NCBI GenBank assembly: GCA_027451885.1 | Contig: DAIDHX010000031.1 | Coordinates: 1-42,358 of the forward strand | DNA: 42,358 nt | Origin: Planctomycetales bacterium | Lineage (GTDB): Bacteria > Planctomycetota > Planctomycetia > Isosphaerales > Isosphaeraceae | Direction: 5' to 3' | The notes under the pieces: model-generated | The model's input: only the letters and a program-made list of their open reading frames with translations | Databases searched by the model: none | Told to the model about the DNA's origin: nothing | Position numbers and translations under genes: made by a program | Shown here: positions 8,571-17,180 of the stretch, one piece after another | Layout: every line of letters starts with the position of its first letter | How positions within the stretch are numbered: position 1 is the first letter of the stretch

Positions 8571-9584
8571 ATGCAGCTTGGAATGATCGGGTTGGGGCGG
8601 ATGGGCGCAAACATGGTCAAGCGGCTCATGCGCGCGGGTGTGGAGTGTGTGGTGCACGACATGCGGCCCGAGGCGGTGCAAGAGCTGGCGAAACAGGGCG
8701 CGGTCGGCACCAGCGGACTCGACGACTTTCTGGCGAAGCTCAAGGCGCCGCGCGCCATCTGGCTCATGGTTCCGGCGGGGCTGGTGGATCAGTCGATCAC
8801 CGAGCTTGTACCCCGCCTGGCACCCGGCGACGTGCTCATCGACGGCGGCAATTCGCATTACCACGACGACATCCGCCGCGCGAAGGAGCTCAAGGGCCGT
8901 TCGATTCACTACGTCGACGTGGGTACGAGCGGCGGCGTGTGGGGTCTCGAACGCGGTTACTGCCTGATGATCGGCGGCGAGCCGGAGATCGTGAAGCGGC
9001 TCGATCCAGTCTTCAAGGCCCTTGCTCCAGGCATGGCGACCGCGGGCCGAACTCCCGGGCGCACGGGCGATCCCACACCCGCCGAGAACGGCTATTTGCA
9101 CTGCGGACCCAGTGGCGCAGGGCACTTCGTGAAGATGGTCCACAATGGCATCGAATACGGCCTTATGGCCGCTTATGCGGAGGGGCTCAATATCCTCAAA
9201 CACGCGAACGTCGGACTCGCGAACAACGAGACCGACGCCGAGACTACCCCCCTGCGCCATCCCGAGCATTACCAGTACGACCTCAAGCTCTCGGAAATTG
9301 CCGAGGTCTGGCGCAGAGGGAGCGTGATCGCGTCGTGGCTGCTCGACCTCACGGCCCAGGCGCTTCAGCACAAGGAAGATCTTGCCGAATTCTCCGGCCG
9401 CGTGTCCGACTCCGGCGAAGGCCGCTGGACGATCGAGGCCGCGATCGACGAGGGGGTCCCCGCCGCGGTCCTCAGCGCTGCACTCTATGCACGTTTCAGC
9501 TCGCGCGGAGCAGACGACTTCGCGGATAGGATTCTCTCGGCAATGCGTTTTGCGTTCGGCGGCCATCTGGAAAAGGCGAAGTAA
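8571..9584 (+). CDS. gnd: 6-phosphogluconate dehydrogenase, decarboxylating (short form)
   Basis: A 337-residue enzyme that oxidatively decarboxylates 6-phosphogluconate to ribulose 5-phosphate. The N-terminal Rossmann motif is [12 protein letters not shown], the substrate-binding [11 protein letters not shown] lies near residue 100, the SGGVWG segment near 125, and the catalytic [14 protein letters not shown] near 185, which carries the Lys. The length fits the shorter, often NAD-preferring class (about 300-340 residues) rather than the 470-residue E. coli type. The start is fixed by a perfect GGAGG five bases upstream. It is directly followed by zwf with 19 bp between, so both oxidative pentose-phosphate steps are likely one transcript. 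Confidence 0.93.
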   Translation: MQLGMIGLGRMGANMVKRLMRAGVECVVHDMRPEAVQELAKQGAVGTSGLDDFLAKLKAPRAIWLMVPAGLVDQSITELVPRLAPGDVLIDGGNSHYHDDIRRAKELKGRSIHYVDVGTSGGVWGLERGYCLMIGGEPEIVKRLDPVFKALAPGMATAGRTPGRTGDPTPAENGYLHCGPSGAGHFVKMVHNGIEYGLMAAYAEGLNILKHANVGLANNETDAETTPLRHPEHYQYDLKLSEIAEVWRRGSVIASWLLDLTAQALQHKEDLAEFSGRVSDSGEGRWTIEAAIDEGVPAAVLSAALYARFSSRGADDFADRILSAMRFAFGGHLEKAK

Positions 9585-9603
9585 CGAAGGGAGCATCGTT
9601 CGC

Positions 9604-10974
9604 ATGACCCCGACCCAGTCGGATGCGCTTGTCTTCTTCGGCGCGACGGGCGACCTCGCATACAAGAAGGTCTTCCCGGCGCTTCAACACTTGATTCAGC
9701 ATGGCCACCTCGACGTGCCGATCGTGGGCGTGGCCAAGTCGGGCTGGAATCTTTCGCAGCTTCAGTCGCGCGCCCGGGATAGCCTGGCCACGCACGGCGG
9801 AGTTGACGAGCCCGCGTTTTCCAAGTTGCTCGAGCGCATGAAATATGTGGATGGAGACTACAACGATCCCGCCACATTCGCCCAGCTCCGCGCAGCGCTT
9901 GGCACGGCGAAACGCCCGCTCCATTACCTGGCGATTCCCCCCAGTTTGTTCGGCGCGGTTGCGCAGCACCTGGCGGAAAGCGGCTGCGCGCAGGACGCGC
10001 GGATCGTGGTCGAAAAGCCCTTCGGACGCGACAGCGCCTCTGCGCACGAGCTCAACCGCATCATCCACGATCGGTTCGAGGAGCATCGGATCTATCGCAT
10101 CGATCATTACGTTGGCAAGGAACCGGTACTAAACCTGCTCTGCTTCCGCTTCGCCAATCGCTTTCTCGAGCCGATCTGGAACCGGCACTACATCGAGAGC
10201 GTGCGGATCACCATGGCCGAAAACTTCGGCGTCGAGGGGCGAGGTGGATTCTACGAAGAAGCAGGCGCGATTCGGGACGTGATTCAAAACCACCTGCTCC
10301 AGGTGGTTGCGATGCTGGCAATGGAGCCGCCAGGGAGCAACTCACCCGACGGCGTACGCGATGAGAAGGTAAAGGTTCTCAACGCCATTCATCCGCTTGC
10401 TCCCGAGGACGTTGTCCGCGGTCAGTACCACGGCTACCGGGCGGAACGCGGAGTCGCGCACGATTCTCAGGTCGAGACTTTCGCGGCGGTGAAGCTTCAA
10501 ATTGACTCCTGGCGCTGGGCAGGAGTGCCATTCTTGATCCGCGCGGGCAAGCGGCTGCCCAAGACCGTCACCGAGGTGATCGTCCGGCTCCATTCGCCTC
10601 CCCAGCGGTTCTTCAGCAAGCAGCCGCTCGAACATACGCATAATTATTATCGCATCCGTTTCAATCCCGAGGAGATCATCGCCCTGGGCGCCGTGGTGCG
10701 CAAGGAAGGCGAGGAAGACGAGATCAAGCCGGTTGAGCTCCTGGCAAGCCAGCAGCCGATCGACGAGGTCCCGCCGTATGCCCGGCTCTTGCAGGCGGCG
10801 ATGCTGGGTGATTCCAGCCTCTTTTCCCGGTCCGACATCGTGGAAGCGCAGTGGCGGATCGTCGACCCGATTCTGGGCGATGTGACACCCGTGCATTTCT
10901 ACGACCCAGGCACCTGGGGCCCGCGCGAGGCGAACCATCTGCTCGCCGAGGACGACGGCTGGCAAGCGCTCTGA
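9604..10974 (+). CDS. zwf: Glucose-6-phosphate 1-dehydrogenase
   Basis: A 456-residue enzyme that oxidises glucose 6-phosphate to 6-phosphogluconolactone. The nucleotide-binding motif [17 protein letters not shown] is at residues 10-26, the conserved EKPFGRD near residue 138, and the active-site signature RIDHYVGKE near residue 167. The length is slightly below the usual 480-510. ATG 9604 is chosen because the Rossmann motif follows at once; an open frame further upstream overlaps gnd and is not coding. The lactonase gene is not in the window. Placement 3' of gnd supports coupled NAD(P)H supply, which could also serve the reductive PKS encoded further along, though that link is only a guess. 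Confidence 0.95.
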   Translation: MTPTQSDALVFFGATGDLAYKKVFPALQHLIQHGHLDVPIVGVAKSGWNLSQLQSRARDSLATHGGVDEPAFSKLLERMKYVDGDYNDPATFAQLRAALGTAKRPLHYLAIPPSLFGAVAQHLAESGCAQDARIVVEKPFGRDSASAHELNRIIHDRFEEHRIYRIDHYVGKEPVLNLLCFRFANRFLEPIWNRHYIESVRITMAENFGVEGRGGFYEEAGAIRDVIQNHLLQVVAMLAMEPPGSNSPDGVRDEKVKVLNAIHPLAPEDVVRGQYHGYRAERGVAHDSQVETFAAVKLQIDSWRWAGVPFLIRAGKRLPKTVTEVIVRLHSPPQRFFSKQPLEHTHNYYRIRFNPEEIIALGAVVRKEGEEDEIKPVELLASQQPIDEVPPYARLLQAAMLGDSSLFSRSDIVEAQWRIVDPILGDVTPVHFYDPGTWGPREANHLLAEDDGWQAL

Positions 10975-11067
10975 GCGCGCAATTGATCGTGGAGACCAGC
11001 GGTCGTGTATGAGACGCTGATCCGGTAAGCAAAGGAAGGACAAGGCAAGCCGGCCCGCGGCGGTGCG

Positions 11068-11814
11068 TCAATCGCCGTGGGCAGGCGCGCTTTCACCCGC
11101 ACGCGGTCCGCAGCGGATCACGCTCACATCCTCAACCACAATCAAGGATCCGCCCAGCATCGGTTCAATTGCCTGGATCAGGCGATCGCATGCTTCGGGC
11201 GATTCGATCACCTCGACCTTCTCGGGCAGGTCTTCGGAAAGACCCAGGAAGTGAGCCTTGTGAACAACCGAACTCGCGCCAAAGCCCATGAGCCCCCGCG
11301 AGAGCGTTGCACCCGCCATGCCCAGCTTCCTGCACGTCTCGATGAGTGAAGTGCCCAGGTTGCCGCCCATCCAGCGGTCCGCGCTTCCAAAGTAAATGGT
11401 CACCCGCCGCGCCTGGACATCGAGCCCTTCCATCTGGTTTTCTCCCTTGTCGGCGGTCGCGCTGATGGGATGACGGGTGATTCCATCCGCCCAGCGCACG
11501 ATCCAGGCAGGCCGCACCACGATGAGCCCTCCCGGAACGATTGGCGCGAGATCCTCCGCCAGGCGGTCTACTTGCTCCGGTGTTTCGATTATCTCAATCA
11601 CCAGTGCAATGCTTTCGCTTGTGAATTCGCTCGCAACGTCATGGATCACACGGTGCGCGCCGAATGACTCCTCGGCCTCGAATACTGAGGCTCCCGCCAG
11701 CCCTTGCCTTCGCGCGTGCTCGACAATCAAACGATAGAGCGGCGTGCCCTCGGCGTGGTCGCACGCGTTGACGTACGCTGTGAGCCGGAGACCATCAATG
11801 CCGCTCGTGAGCAT
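11068..11814 (-). CDS. Tandem DUF190 protein associated with CrcB
   Basis: A 248-residue protein made of two copies of the DUF190 domain (PF02641). The first (about residues 8-110) includes LTAYVNACDHAEGTPLYRLIVEHARRQG and AGASVFEAEESFG. The second (about 130-235) repeats the pattern with VTIYFGSADRWMGGNLGTSLIE and AGATLSRGLMGFG, and both end in a VIE(I/S)-x-(E)TPE/SPE...GG.LIVV segment. DUF190 has a P-II-like ferredoxin fold and is often encoded beside CrcB fluoride channels; single-domain versions are the common form. Here the start overlaps the crcB stop by 20 bp, so co-translation is likely. The role is probably regulatory or accessory to fluoride export, but no DUF190 mechanism is established to my knowledge. 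Confidence 0.85.
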   Translation of the reverse strand: MLTSGIDGLRLTAYVNACDHAEGTPLYRLIVEHARRQGLAGASVFEAEESFGAHRVIHDVASEFTSESIALVIEIIETPEQVDRLAEDLAPIVPGGLIVVRPAWIVRWADGITRHPISATADKGENQMEGLDVQARRVTIYFGSADRWMGGNLGTSLIETCRKLGMAGATLSRGLMGFGASSVVHKAHFLGLSEDLPEKVEVIESPEACDRLIQAIEPMLGGSLIVVEDVSVIRCGPRAGESAPAHGD

Positions 11815-12262
11815 CGCCCGCCTCCCGCGTTTCCAGCGCGGCTGGAGCGACGGCCGAGACCGTCGATCGTAGCGTCGGCTCGGTCAATCCCCGGGCGATT
11901 GCAGCGCCCAGAAACACACCAACGAATCCCAGAAACACACTACCGGCGAGATACGAAGCCGCCAGCCGGTGCTCGCCGCGCTCGAGCATCGTGAGAAGGT
12001 CGAACTCGAACGTTGAGAATGTGGTGTAACCGCCGAGAAAGCCGGTCAGGAAAAAGAGCCGGGCGTTCGGATGCGGCAACCAGCGCAGGAGGAGAATCGT
12101 CAGAAATCCGATCGCAAACGACCCGGTCACGTTGATTACGAACGTTGCCCAGGGAAACCGCGAGCTCGAGAACTGGCTGATGCCCACGCCTAGCCAGTAC
12201 CGCGCGTTAACCCCCAGGGATCCGCCGATCGAGAGCACCACGATCTTGGAGAGAGTCTCCAT
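11795..12262 (-). CDS. crcB: Fluoride ion channel CrcB/Fluc
   Basis: A 155-residue, four-helix membrane protein. Helix 1 holds GGSLGVNARYWLG, helix 2 the pore asparagine in FVINVTGSFAIGF, and helix 3 the family signature GFLGGYTTFSTFEFD with the phenylalanines that line the fluoride path. The C-terminal 30 residues after the fourth helix are a soluble extension longer than usual. CrcB proteins work as dual-topology homodimers (or as two-gene heterodimers) and export fluoride. Only one crcB copy is in the window, so a homodimer is expected. It is translationally linked to a double DUF190 protein. The upstream leader contains two stable inverted repeats but I could not match it to the fluoride riboswitch consensus. 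Confidence 0.92.
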   Translation of the reverse strand: METLSKIVVLSIGGSLGVNARYWLGVGISQFSSSRFPWATFVINVTGSFAIGFLTILLLRWLPHPNARLFFLTGFLGGYTTFSTFEFDLLTMLERGEHRLAASYLAGSVFLGFVGVFLGAAIARGLTEPTLRSTVSAVAPAALETREAGDAHERH

Positions 12263-12348
12263 GGGGGATCATCCTCGAACCACGAGCGGATCCTGAGCCG
12301 CGCGACCTGCTCCAGATTACCGCGGGCGCGGGCTGCGAACATCCCTCT

Positions 12349-12400
12349 ACCCTGGTTGCCAGGGTAAACCAGGCCGGCGCTGGGTTGCCAACCGCCTGGT
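12349..12400. promoter_or_regulatory. Pair of inverted repeats between crcB and the oxidoreductase gene
   Basis: Two adjacent structures lie in the 242-bp divergent intergenic region. The first (12349-12365) is a perfect 7-bp stem, ACCCTGG / CCAGGGT, around TTG. The second (12368-12400) pairs ACCAGGC with GCCTGGT and encloses a smaller palindrome, GGTTG-C-CAACC (12383-12393). The 8-mer GGTTGCCA occurs in both. They sit about 90 nt before the crcB start (minus strand) and about 105 nt before the oxidoreductase start (plus strand). They could be operators or a leader RNA; the sequence does not decide. Confidence 0.35.
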
Positions 12401-12504
12401 GCTCGGTCATGATCGGAGCCAGCGTTGTTAAACAACCGGCCGTGCGGGGACCGATTCGATCGGACTCGTACTGCGTGCGCGGTGACACCTGGGAGACGCG
12501 AATC

Positions 12505-13854
12505 ATGGATCGTCGGCATTTCATGAAGCAGTCCGCGCTTGCGGGCGTGGGATCGATGTGGATGGGAGGGCCGCCGGCGTTCATCCGGTCGCTCAAGCAG
12601 AATTCCCCGAACGAGCGCGTTCGGTTCGCCTCGATCGGCGTCGGCGGCAAGGGGGATAGCGACACGCATGACGCCGGCCACCACGGCGAGATGGTCGCGC
12701 TTTGCGACATCAATTCGAACACGCTCGACAAGATGGCCAAGGACTTCCCCAGGGCCAAGAAGTACTTCGACTATCGCAAGATGCTCGAAGACCTGGGCGA
12801 GAAGATCGACGCCGTCACCGTGAGCACACCCGACCATTCGCATGCTCCCGCGAGCGTGATGGCCATGCGGATGGGCAAGCATTGCTTCTGCCAGAAGCCG
12901 CTCACCTGGTCGATCGAAGAAGCGCGGCTGATGCGCAAGCTGGCCGCTGAAAAGGGGCTCTGTACCCAGATGGGCAACCAGGGCACGGCCGAGGATGGCT
13001 TCCGCCAGGGCGTGGAGGTGATTCGCTCGGACGCGCTGGGGACGATCAAGGAAATCCACGTCTGGACCAACCGCCCAATCTGGCCCCAGGGAATGCATCG
13101 GCCCAAGGAAACACCGGGGATTCCCAACAACGTGCGCTGGAGCGAGTTCCTTGGCCCGGCTCACGACCGCCCCTACCACCCTGACTACCAGCCCTTCAAC
13201 TGGCGGGGTTGGCTCGACTTTGGCACAGGCGCTCTGGGCGATATGGCCTGCCACACGATTAACATCGCGTGCATGTCCCTCGAACTGTTCGACCCCGAGT
13301 CGGTCGAGGTTCTCGATACCTCGGGAATCGTTGACCATGAGAGCTATCCCACGTGGTCGATCATCCGCACGCGTTTTGGTGCCCGGGGATCGCGCGGACC
13401 CCTGTCGATGACGTGGTACGACGGCGGCGAAAAGCTGCCCGAAGCCAAGCGTGCGTACCTCGCGCACTTGCACGGCGAAAAGCCGCCCGCGAGCGGACTG
13501 TTGATCGTCGGCGATCAGGGCTCGTTCTTCTCGCACAACGACTACGGCGCGGAGCACCTGCTCCTGCCGCGTGACAAGTTCAAGGACTTCAAGGAACCCG
13601 AGCGGAAACTGCCGAAGTCACCCGGCCACTTCACTGAGTTCGTGCAAGCCATCAAGAGCCACGACCCAAAGAAGGCGCTTTCGAATTTCGACTACGCCGC
13701 GCGCTTGACCGAGACGGTGCTCCTGGGCGTGGTCGCGCTCAAGGCCGGTACCGCGATCGAGTGGGATGCCGCCGGTATGAAGGCGAAAAACCTGCCCGCG
13801 GCCGACCATTTCATCCGCCGCGACTACCGCAAGGGATACTCGATCCACGTCTGA
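12505..13854 (+). CDS. Gfo/Idh/MocA family oxidoreductase with Tat signal
   Basis: A 449-residue protein. It begins MDRRHFMKQSALAGVGSMWMG, a twin-arginine signal with a short hydrophobic core, so export of the folded, cofactor-loaded enzyme is likely. The Rossmann domain follows with RFASIGVGGKGDSDTHDA near residue 40, then VALCDIN, and the family motif STPDHSHAPASVMAMRMGKHCFCQKPL near residue 105 with the Lys of the EKP-type motif (here QKP). The C-terminal half carries the substrate domain, including WLDFGTGALGDMACHTIN. Members are NAD(P)-dependent sugar or inositol dehydrogenases; secreted versions are numerous in planctomycetes and mostly uncharacterised. The ATG at 12505 has GGGAG upstream. 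A strong hairpin follows the gene. Confidence 0.9.
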   Translation: MDRRHFMKQSALAGVGSMWMGGPPAFIRSLKQNSPNERVRFASIGVGGKGDSDTHDAGHHGEMVALCDINSNTLDKMAKDFPRAKKYFDYRKMLEDLGEKIDAVTVSTPDHSHAPASVMAMRMGKHCFCQKPLTWSIEEARLMRKLAAEKGLCTQMGNQGTAEDGFRQGVEVIRSDALGTIKEIHVWTNRPIWPQGMHRPKETPGIPNNVRWSEFLGPAHDRPYHPDYQPFNWRGWLDFGTGALGDMACHTINIACMSLELFDPESVEVLDTSGIVDHESYPTWSIIRTRFGARGSRGPLSMTWYDGGEKLPEAKRAYLAHLHGEKPPASGLLIVGDQGSFFSHNDYGAEHLLLPRDKFKDFKEPERKLPKSPGHFTEFVQAIKSHDPKKALSNFDYAARLTETVLLGVVALKAGTAIEWDAAGMKAKNLPAADHFIRRDYRKGYSIHV

Positions 13855-13884
13855 TCGGCGGAACGTGACCTTTGCGCAACAGGA

Positions 13885-13915
13885 CGCCCGGCCGGGAGCG
13901 AATCCCGGTCGGGCG
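13885..13915. terminator. Hairpin terminator between convergent genes
   Basis: A 13-bp stem, CGCCCGGCCGGGA paired with TCCCGGTCGGGCG with a single G-U/T-G wobble, around a GCGAA loop. It lies 31 bp after the oxidoreductase stop and 23 bp before the end of the minus-strand DUF1559 gene. No long T-run follows, but the position between convergent genes and the very stable stem suggest a bidirectional terminator. Confidence 0.7.
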
Positions 13916-13937
13916 TTCGCATTTTGGAACGGCTTTG

Positions 13938-14933
13938 TTAGTACGAGTCGGCCGAGATCACCTCACAGCCTGCCCGAGTCGCAAGCGCCTGGAACGTTAC
14001 CTGAGCCGGCGTGTAGAGCGCCTGGCCGTTTGGTAGGTCGGCCCCGTCCGCCAGAATACTCTTGAGAAAGTGAACCGACCCGTCGGCGAAGAGGAAATCC
14101 GCTCCGCCAGGATGAAGGCTCGAGCAATCATCAAGGCCGCCATCAGGGTCGCTGTTCGTGTTGAGCATGTGGCAGTGGGCTTGCACGAGAGTGGCGGCGG
14201 GGTAGAACATCGCTCCCGTCGTTGGACAAGAATTCATCGCCCCGCGCTGGATGATCCCGTCCGGGATCGCACCCGCCCAGACGCCCTCGGCTTTCGCCCA
14301 GGCACGCTCGACAACCGCGATGGTCTGGCTGCTGCCGTCGATGATGTCGCCCGCGCGGACCCGGCTGTTCCGGAAGAACATCCCCTTGCCAAGCCCATCA
14401 TTGTTGATGCCGGTCGCAGTGTCGCTTTCGTTCCCACCCACGCAGGCCGCATAGCTTGCGGGCGCGGCAGTGGCGAGCACATTGCCGTTGGCGTCAACGA
14501 CTGGGAACGGTCCCGTCGTGATGTCCGATGGGCAAACGAACATCGTGACCGAAGTCGCGATCACCGTGGAATTCGCCGGGGACGAAACAGAAAGGTTGAA
14601 ATTTGCCGCCGCGAACAGCGAGGTCTGTTCAAGCTGCGGCAGGATCATCGCCGCCCACGACCAGCCAGGTGCCGTGTCGCTCGCACCATTGACGTATCGA
14701 CGACCCGCGACATATCCCATGGGGAAAGCATTCATGGCGTCATGGTAAGTGTTCAGCCCAATGCCGATCTGCTTCAAGTTGTTCGTGCAGGCAATACGCC
14801 TCGCTGCCTCCCGCGCCGTCTGAACCGCCGGGAGCAAAAGCGTGATCAGAACGGCGATGATGGCGATCACAACCAGTAACTCGATCAGAGTGAACCCTCG
14901 GAAACGGCCGCACACACGCGTGCAGGTTGGCAT
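13938..14933 (-). CDS. DUF1559 pseudopilin-like protein
   Basis: A 331-residue protein of the planctomycete DUF1559 family. The start at 14933 places the type IV prepilin-like motif [27 protein letters not shown] at residues 12-34; prepilin peptidase would cut after the Gly of RG/FTLIE. The family core follows with [27 protein letters not shown], a Trp-rich segment [14 protein letters not shown], and near the C-terminus the H-x-G-G motif [20 protein letters not shown]. The protein ends EVISADSY, exactly as its neighbour at 15835-16818. These proteins occur in large paralogous sets in planctomycetes and are thought to be envelope or pseudopilus components; function is unproven. A GGAG lies very close upstream of the ATG. 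Confidence 0.92.
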   Translation of the reverse strand: MPTCTRVCGRFRGFTLIELLVVIAIIAVLITLLLPAVQTAREAARRIACTNNLKQIGIGLNTYHDAMNAFPMGYVAGRRYVNGASDTAPGWSWAAMILPQLEQTSLFAAANFNLSVSSPANSTVIATSVTMFVCPSDITTGPFPVVDANGNVLATAAPASYAACVGGNESDTATGINNDGLGKGMFFRNSRVRAGDIIDGSSQTIAVVERAWAKAEGVWAGAIPDGIIQRGAMNSCPTTGAMFYPAATLVQAHCHMLNTNSDPDGGLDDCSSLHPGGADFLFADGSVHFLKSILADGADLPNGQALYTPAQVTFQALATRAGCEVISADSY

Positions 14934-15389
14934 TCTCCGGCAACCATTACAGACGGGTGAATTCTGAGATCGGATGTCAGTTGCTGGTGACGCCCCGCAC
15001 GGGGGCGGTCCCGCGTCCGCCGACACAATCGACGCCGCGCTCCCCCGCGCGGGGTCGTCGTCTCGCGGCCCGCCACACGCCGCATCTTCAAGAGGAACAG
15101 TCTGCTGCGAAAGATGTTGCAGCCGGTAACCGGGTGAGCTTGGGATGCAATCAGACGCCAGGTGAGGAGCATCAGCCCGCGCGCTCGAAAAAGGTCTCAT
15201 GAAGGGACTCATCACTCTCGTTGGCACCACCCCCTGTGGGACCAGCACAGGTGCGGCGATTCAATATGACATTGAGACTCAATGTCATTGACTGAGCTTA
15301 TCGAGAGCGTGATGCAGCGTCAAGACCTGGGCGCCGGATACGCCTCCGATGTTGTTGTGGGGCAAGGTGGGAGGCGGAACTTGCGCGGG
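14934..15389. other. Intergenic region upstream of the first DUF1559 gene
   Basis: About 455 bp with no supportable gene. It holds two ordered inverted repeats: a 6-bp stem CCTGTG / CACAGG at 15233-15251 and the 23-bp palindrome at 15266-15288 described separately. The rest is GC-rich and shows no recognisable promoter hexamers. Since the HEAT-repeat gene upstream is co-directional, the region probably holds the terminator of that transcript and the promoter of the DUF1559 gene. Confidence 0.4.
15266..15288. promoter_or_regulatory. 23-bp perfect palindrome, possible operator
   Basis: The arms ATGACATTGAG and CTCAATGTCAT are perfect reverse complements around a single A. The perfect symmetry, odd centre and the TTGAGACTCAA core are typical of a dimeric repressor site and resemble Fur-family boxes. 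It lies 333 bp upstream of the DUF1559 start (minus strand) and just beyond the 3' end of the HEAT-repeat gene. The AT content is much higher than in the flanks. The regulator is unknown. Confidence 0.45.
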
Positions 15390-15851
15390 CTATTCCCTGG
15401 CCTTGAGTTTTTCGGTTGCCCGGGTGGCGAGCTCACGGACGGAAGCATCGCGGTCGGAGCGGCTGAGTTGTTCGACGGCCTCGAGCGTGTCTCTTGGAAC
15501 ATTCCTGAGCTTGTAGATTGCGTAAATTGCCTCCTTGCGGATGAGAGGCTCGCGATCCTTGAGCGCCTGGGTGAGCGCGGGGGCGACTTCGGGAGCGGCA
15601 TCGCCGATGTTGCCCAGCTTCAGGATGGCCTGTCTGCGCACCTGTTGCTGTTTGTGTTTGAGGTCACCCATAAGCGAGGCGACGTCTCGGCCGCCGGCCG
15701 TAAGAGGAGGAGGGCCTTTGGGTCCACCGCCGCAGGAGACGGGTAGAAGTGCCAGCATGGCAATCAATCCGAGCGCCACGCGTGGGCGCGAACGTGGTCC
15801 GATCACGGAGCTTGCGGCCTCCGGTATTCGGAGCTCAGTAGGAATCAGCAC
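15390..15851 (-). CDS. HEAT-repeat putative lipoprotein
   Basis: A 153-residue protein. The N-terminus has a basic stretch (RSRPR), the hydrophobic run VALGLIAMLALLPVSC and a Cys at residue 40 followed by GGG, which fits a lipoprotein signal with an imperfect lipobox. The mature part is alpha-helical with two to three HEAT-like repeats: SLMGDLKHKQQQVRRQAILKLGNIG, ALTQALKDREPLIRKEAIYAIYKL and the degenerate LSRSDRDASVRELATRATEKL. Such repeats serve as protein-binding scaffolds. The start overlaps the end of the upstream DUF1559 gene by 17 bp; a GTG at 15806 would avoid the overlap and still keep the signal. Overlap suggests that the lipoprotein works with that pseudopilin-like protein. Confidence 0.75.
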   Translation of the reverse strand: MLIPTELRIPEAASSVIGPRSRPRVALGLIAMLALLPVSCGGGPKGPPPLTAGGRDVASLMGDLKHKQQQVRRQAILKLGNIGDAAPEVAPALTQALKDREPLIRKEAIYAIYKLRNVPRDTLEAVEQLSRSDRDASVRELATRATEKLKARE

Positions 15852-16818
15852 TGATCACCTCACCCATCGATCGCGTTCCCAGAGCCTGATAGACCATGCT
15901 GGCAGGGGTGTAGCGTGTTGCGCCGTTGGGGTAGGTTCCGATGACGCTGCTATAAATGTTCTTCAGGAAGTGGACCGAGCCGTCGGCAAAGAGGATGTTG
16001 GCGCCGCCGGGGTGAAGGCTTGATGCGTCGTCGAGTCCGCTATCAGCATCGGAATTCGAGTTGAGCTGATTGCAGTGGGCAATCACGAGACAAGGTGCGA
16101 GGTAACTGGGATTGGCCCAGACAGGCGTCGGGTTGAGCGGTCCTCGCGTACAGAGCCCGCCCGCGATGGCGCCTGTCCACGTGCCTTCCGTGATGCTCCA
16201 GTCGCGCTCCTGAATCATCACCGTCTGGCTTGTGCCATCGGTGATCGAGGCAATGCGGATATTGCTGTTGCGGAAGAACAGTCCTCGGCCCACGCCAAGG
16301 TTGTTGTAACCGAATGCCACATCGGAGGGATCATCTCCCGCGCAGGCGGCGTAGGAGCTTGGAGCAACGACGGCGAGGGTGTCACCCAGGCCGTCTTGAA
16401 TTGCATATGGGCCTGAAACCGCCGCGTCTGAGGGGCAAAGGAAGACATTGATCGTCACCTTGATCGAGGTCGTATTTGCGGCGACCGGGATCGGCAGGTT
16501 GAAGTTGATCGAGTTGTACAAAGGCGCCTGGTCGATTTGCGGCAGAATCATTGACGCCCAGCCCCAGCCCGGGGAGACGTCGGTCTCAGCATCCACGAAC
16601 GGATAGCCGGACAGATAGCCCGGCGGAAAGACGCTCAGCGAGTCGTGATAGTTATGGAGCGCAAGGCCCATTTGCTTGAGATTGTTCACGCATGCCGCAC
16701 GCCTCGCGGCCTCGCGCGCTTGTTGCACGGCGGGCAACAACAGCGCGATTAGCACCGCAATGATCGCGATCACCACCAGCAGCTCGATGAGCGTGAATCC
16801 TCGGCTCCGAACCTGCAT
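15835..16818 (-). CDS. DUF1559 pseudopilin-like protein
   Basis: A 327-residue paralogue of the protein at 13938-14933. ATG 16818 ([14 protein letters not shown]) has GGGAGG seven bases upstream, which decides the start over an in-frame ATG 75 bases earlier. The prepilin-type motif, the QAREAARRAACVNNLKQMGLALHNYHDS helix extension, GWGWASMILPQIDQ, and the C-terminal [20 protein letters not shown] motif are all present, and it ends in the same EVISADSY. It is predicted to be an N-terminally anchored envelope protein processed by prepilin peptidase. It is the first gene of a minus-strand unit with the HEAT lipoprotein, and is divergent from the sedolisin gene. Confidence 0.93.
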   Translation of the reverse strand: MQVRSRGFTLIELLVVIAIIAVLIALLLPAVQQAREAARRAACVNNLKQMGLALHNYHDSLSVFPPGYLSGYPFVDAETDVSPGWGWASMILPQIDQAPLYNSINFNLPIPVAANTTSIKVTINVFLCPSDAAVSGPYAIQDGLGDTLAVVAPSSYAACAGDDPSDVAFGYNNLGVGRGLFFRNSNIRIASITDGTSQTVMIQERDWSITEGTWTGAIAGGLCTRGPLNPTPVWANPSYLAPCLVIAHCNQLNSNSDADSGLDDASSLHPGGANILFADGSVHFLKNIYSSVIGTYPNGATRYTPASMVYQALGTRSMGEVISADSY

Positions 16819-17180
16819 CGACCAACCTCCCATTCCCAGCCAGAACCCAACCTCGACCAAAGTCCGATCCAGTCCGGGAATGAGTGGTAGCAACCGCTGT
16901 GCCTAATCGGAGGATCGTTGTAACTCCCTTAATAATAGCATTTTTGGGATGGCGGCTTGGTTGAGCCTGGCGGCGGCCAGGGTGGTTTGCCCGCCGCGAG
17001 CGGCGGAAAAACCGTCGCAATTGGTTCTAGGCTGGGGCGGGGCGTGAATCGTTCGGATCGCGGGCGTCGGGATTCCTCATCGCTTTGCGAATAATCAGCC
17101 AGAGCGAAGCGACTCGCGCGATTCACTCCTTTGCCGTTGATCCTCTGCACCCTTGATTTGCACCTAAGGTGAGGTGGCGA
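16819..17180. other. Divergent intergenic region with GC-rich hairpins
   Basis: About 360 bp between the minus-strand DUF1559 gene and the plus-strand sedolisin gene. It contains two short GC-rich inverted repeats, CCTGGC / GCCAGG at 16966-16981 and CCGCCGC / GCGGCGG with a two-base centre near 16991-17006, and a small AT-rich patch near 16930-16945 (AATAATAG then TTTTT). No coding content is visible. Both promoters should lie here; I cannot place them with confidence. Confidence 0.4.

Noticed and set aside
12263-12504. Fluoride riboswitch (crcB motif) upstream of crcB
   Set aside because: The leader has stems, but I could not find the GGCGAUG and CUGAUG elements or the pseudoknot partners, so I do not call it.
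12190-13557. A 455-codon open frame on the minus strand
   Set aside because: It lies antisense to the Gfo/Idh/MocA oxidoreductase and runs into the crcB start in another frame; it has no recognisable domain.
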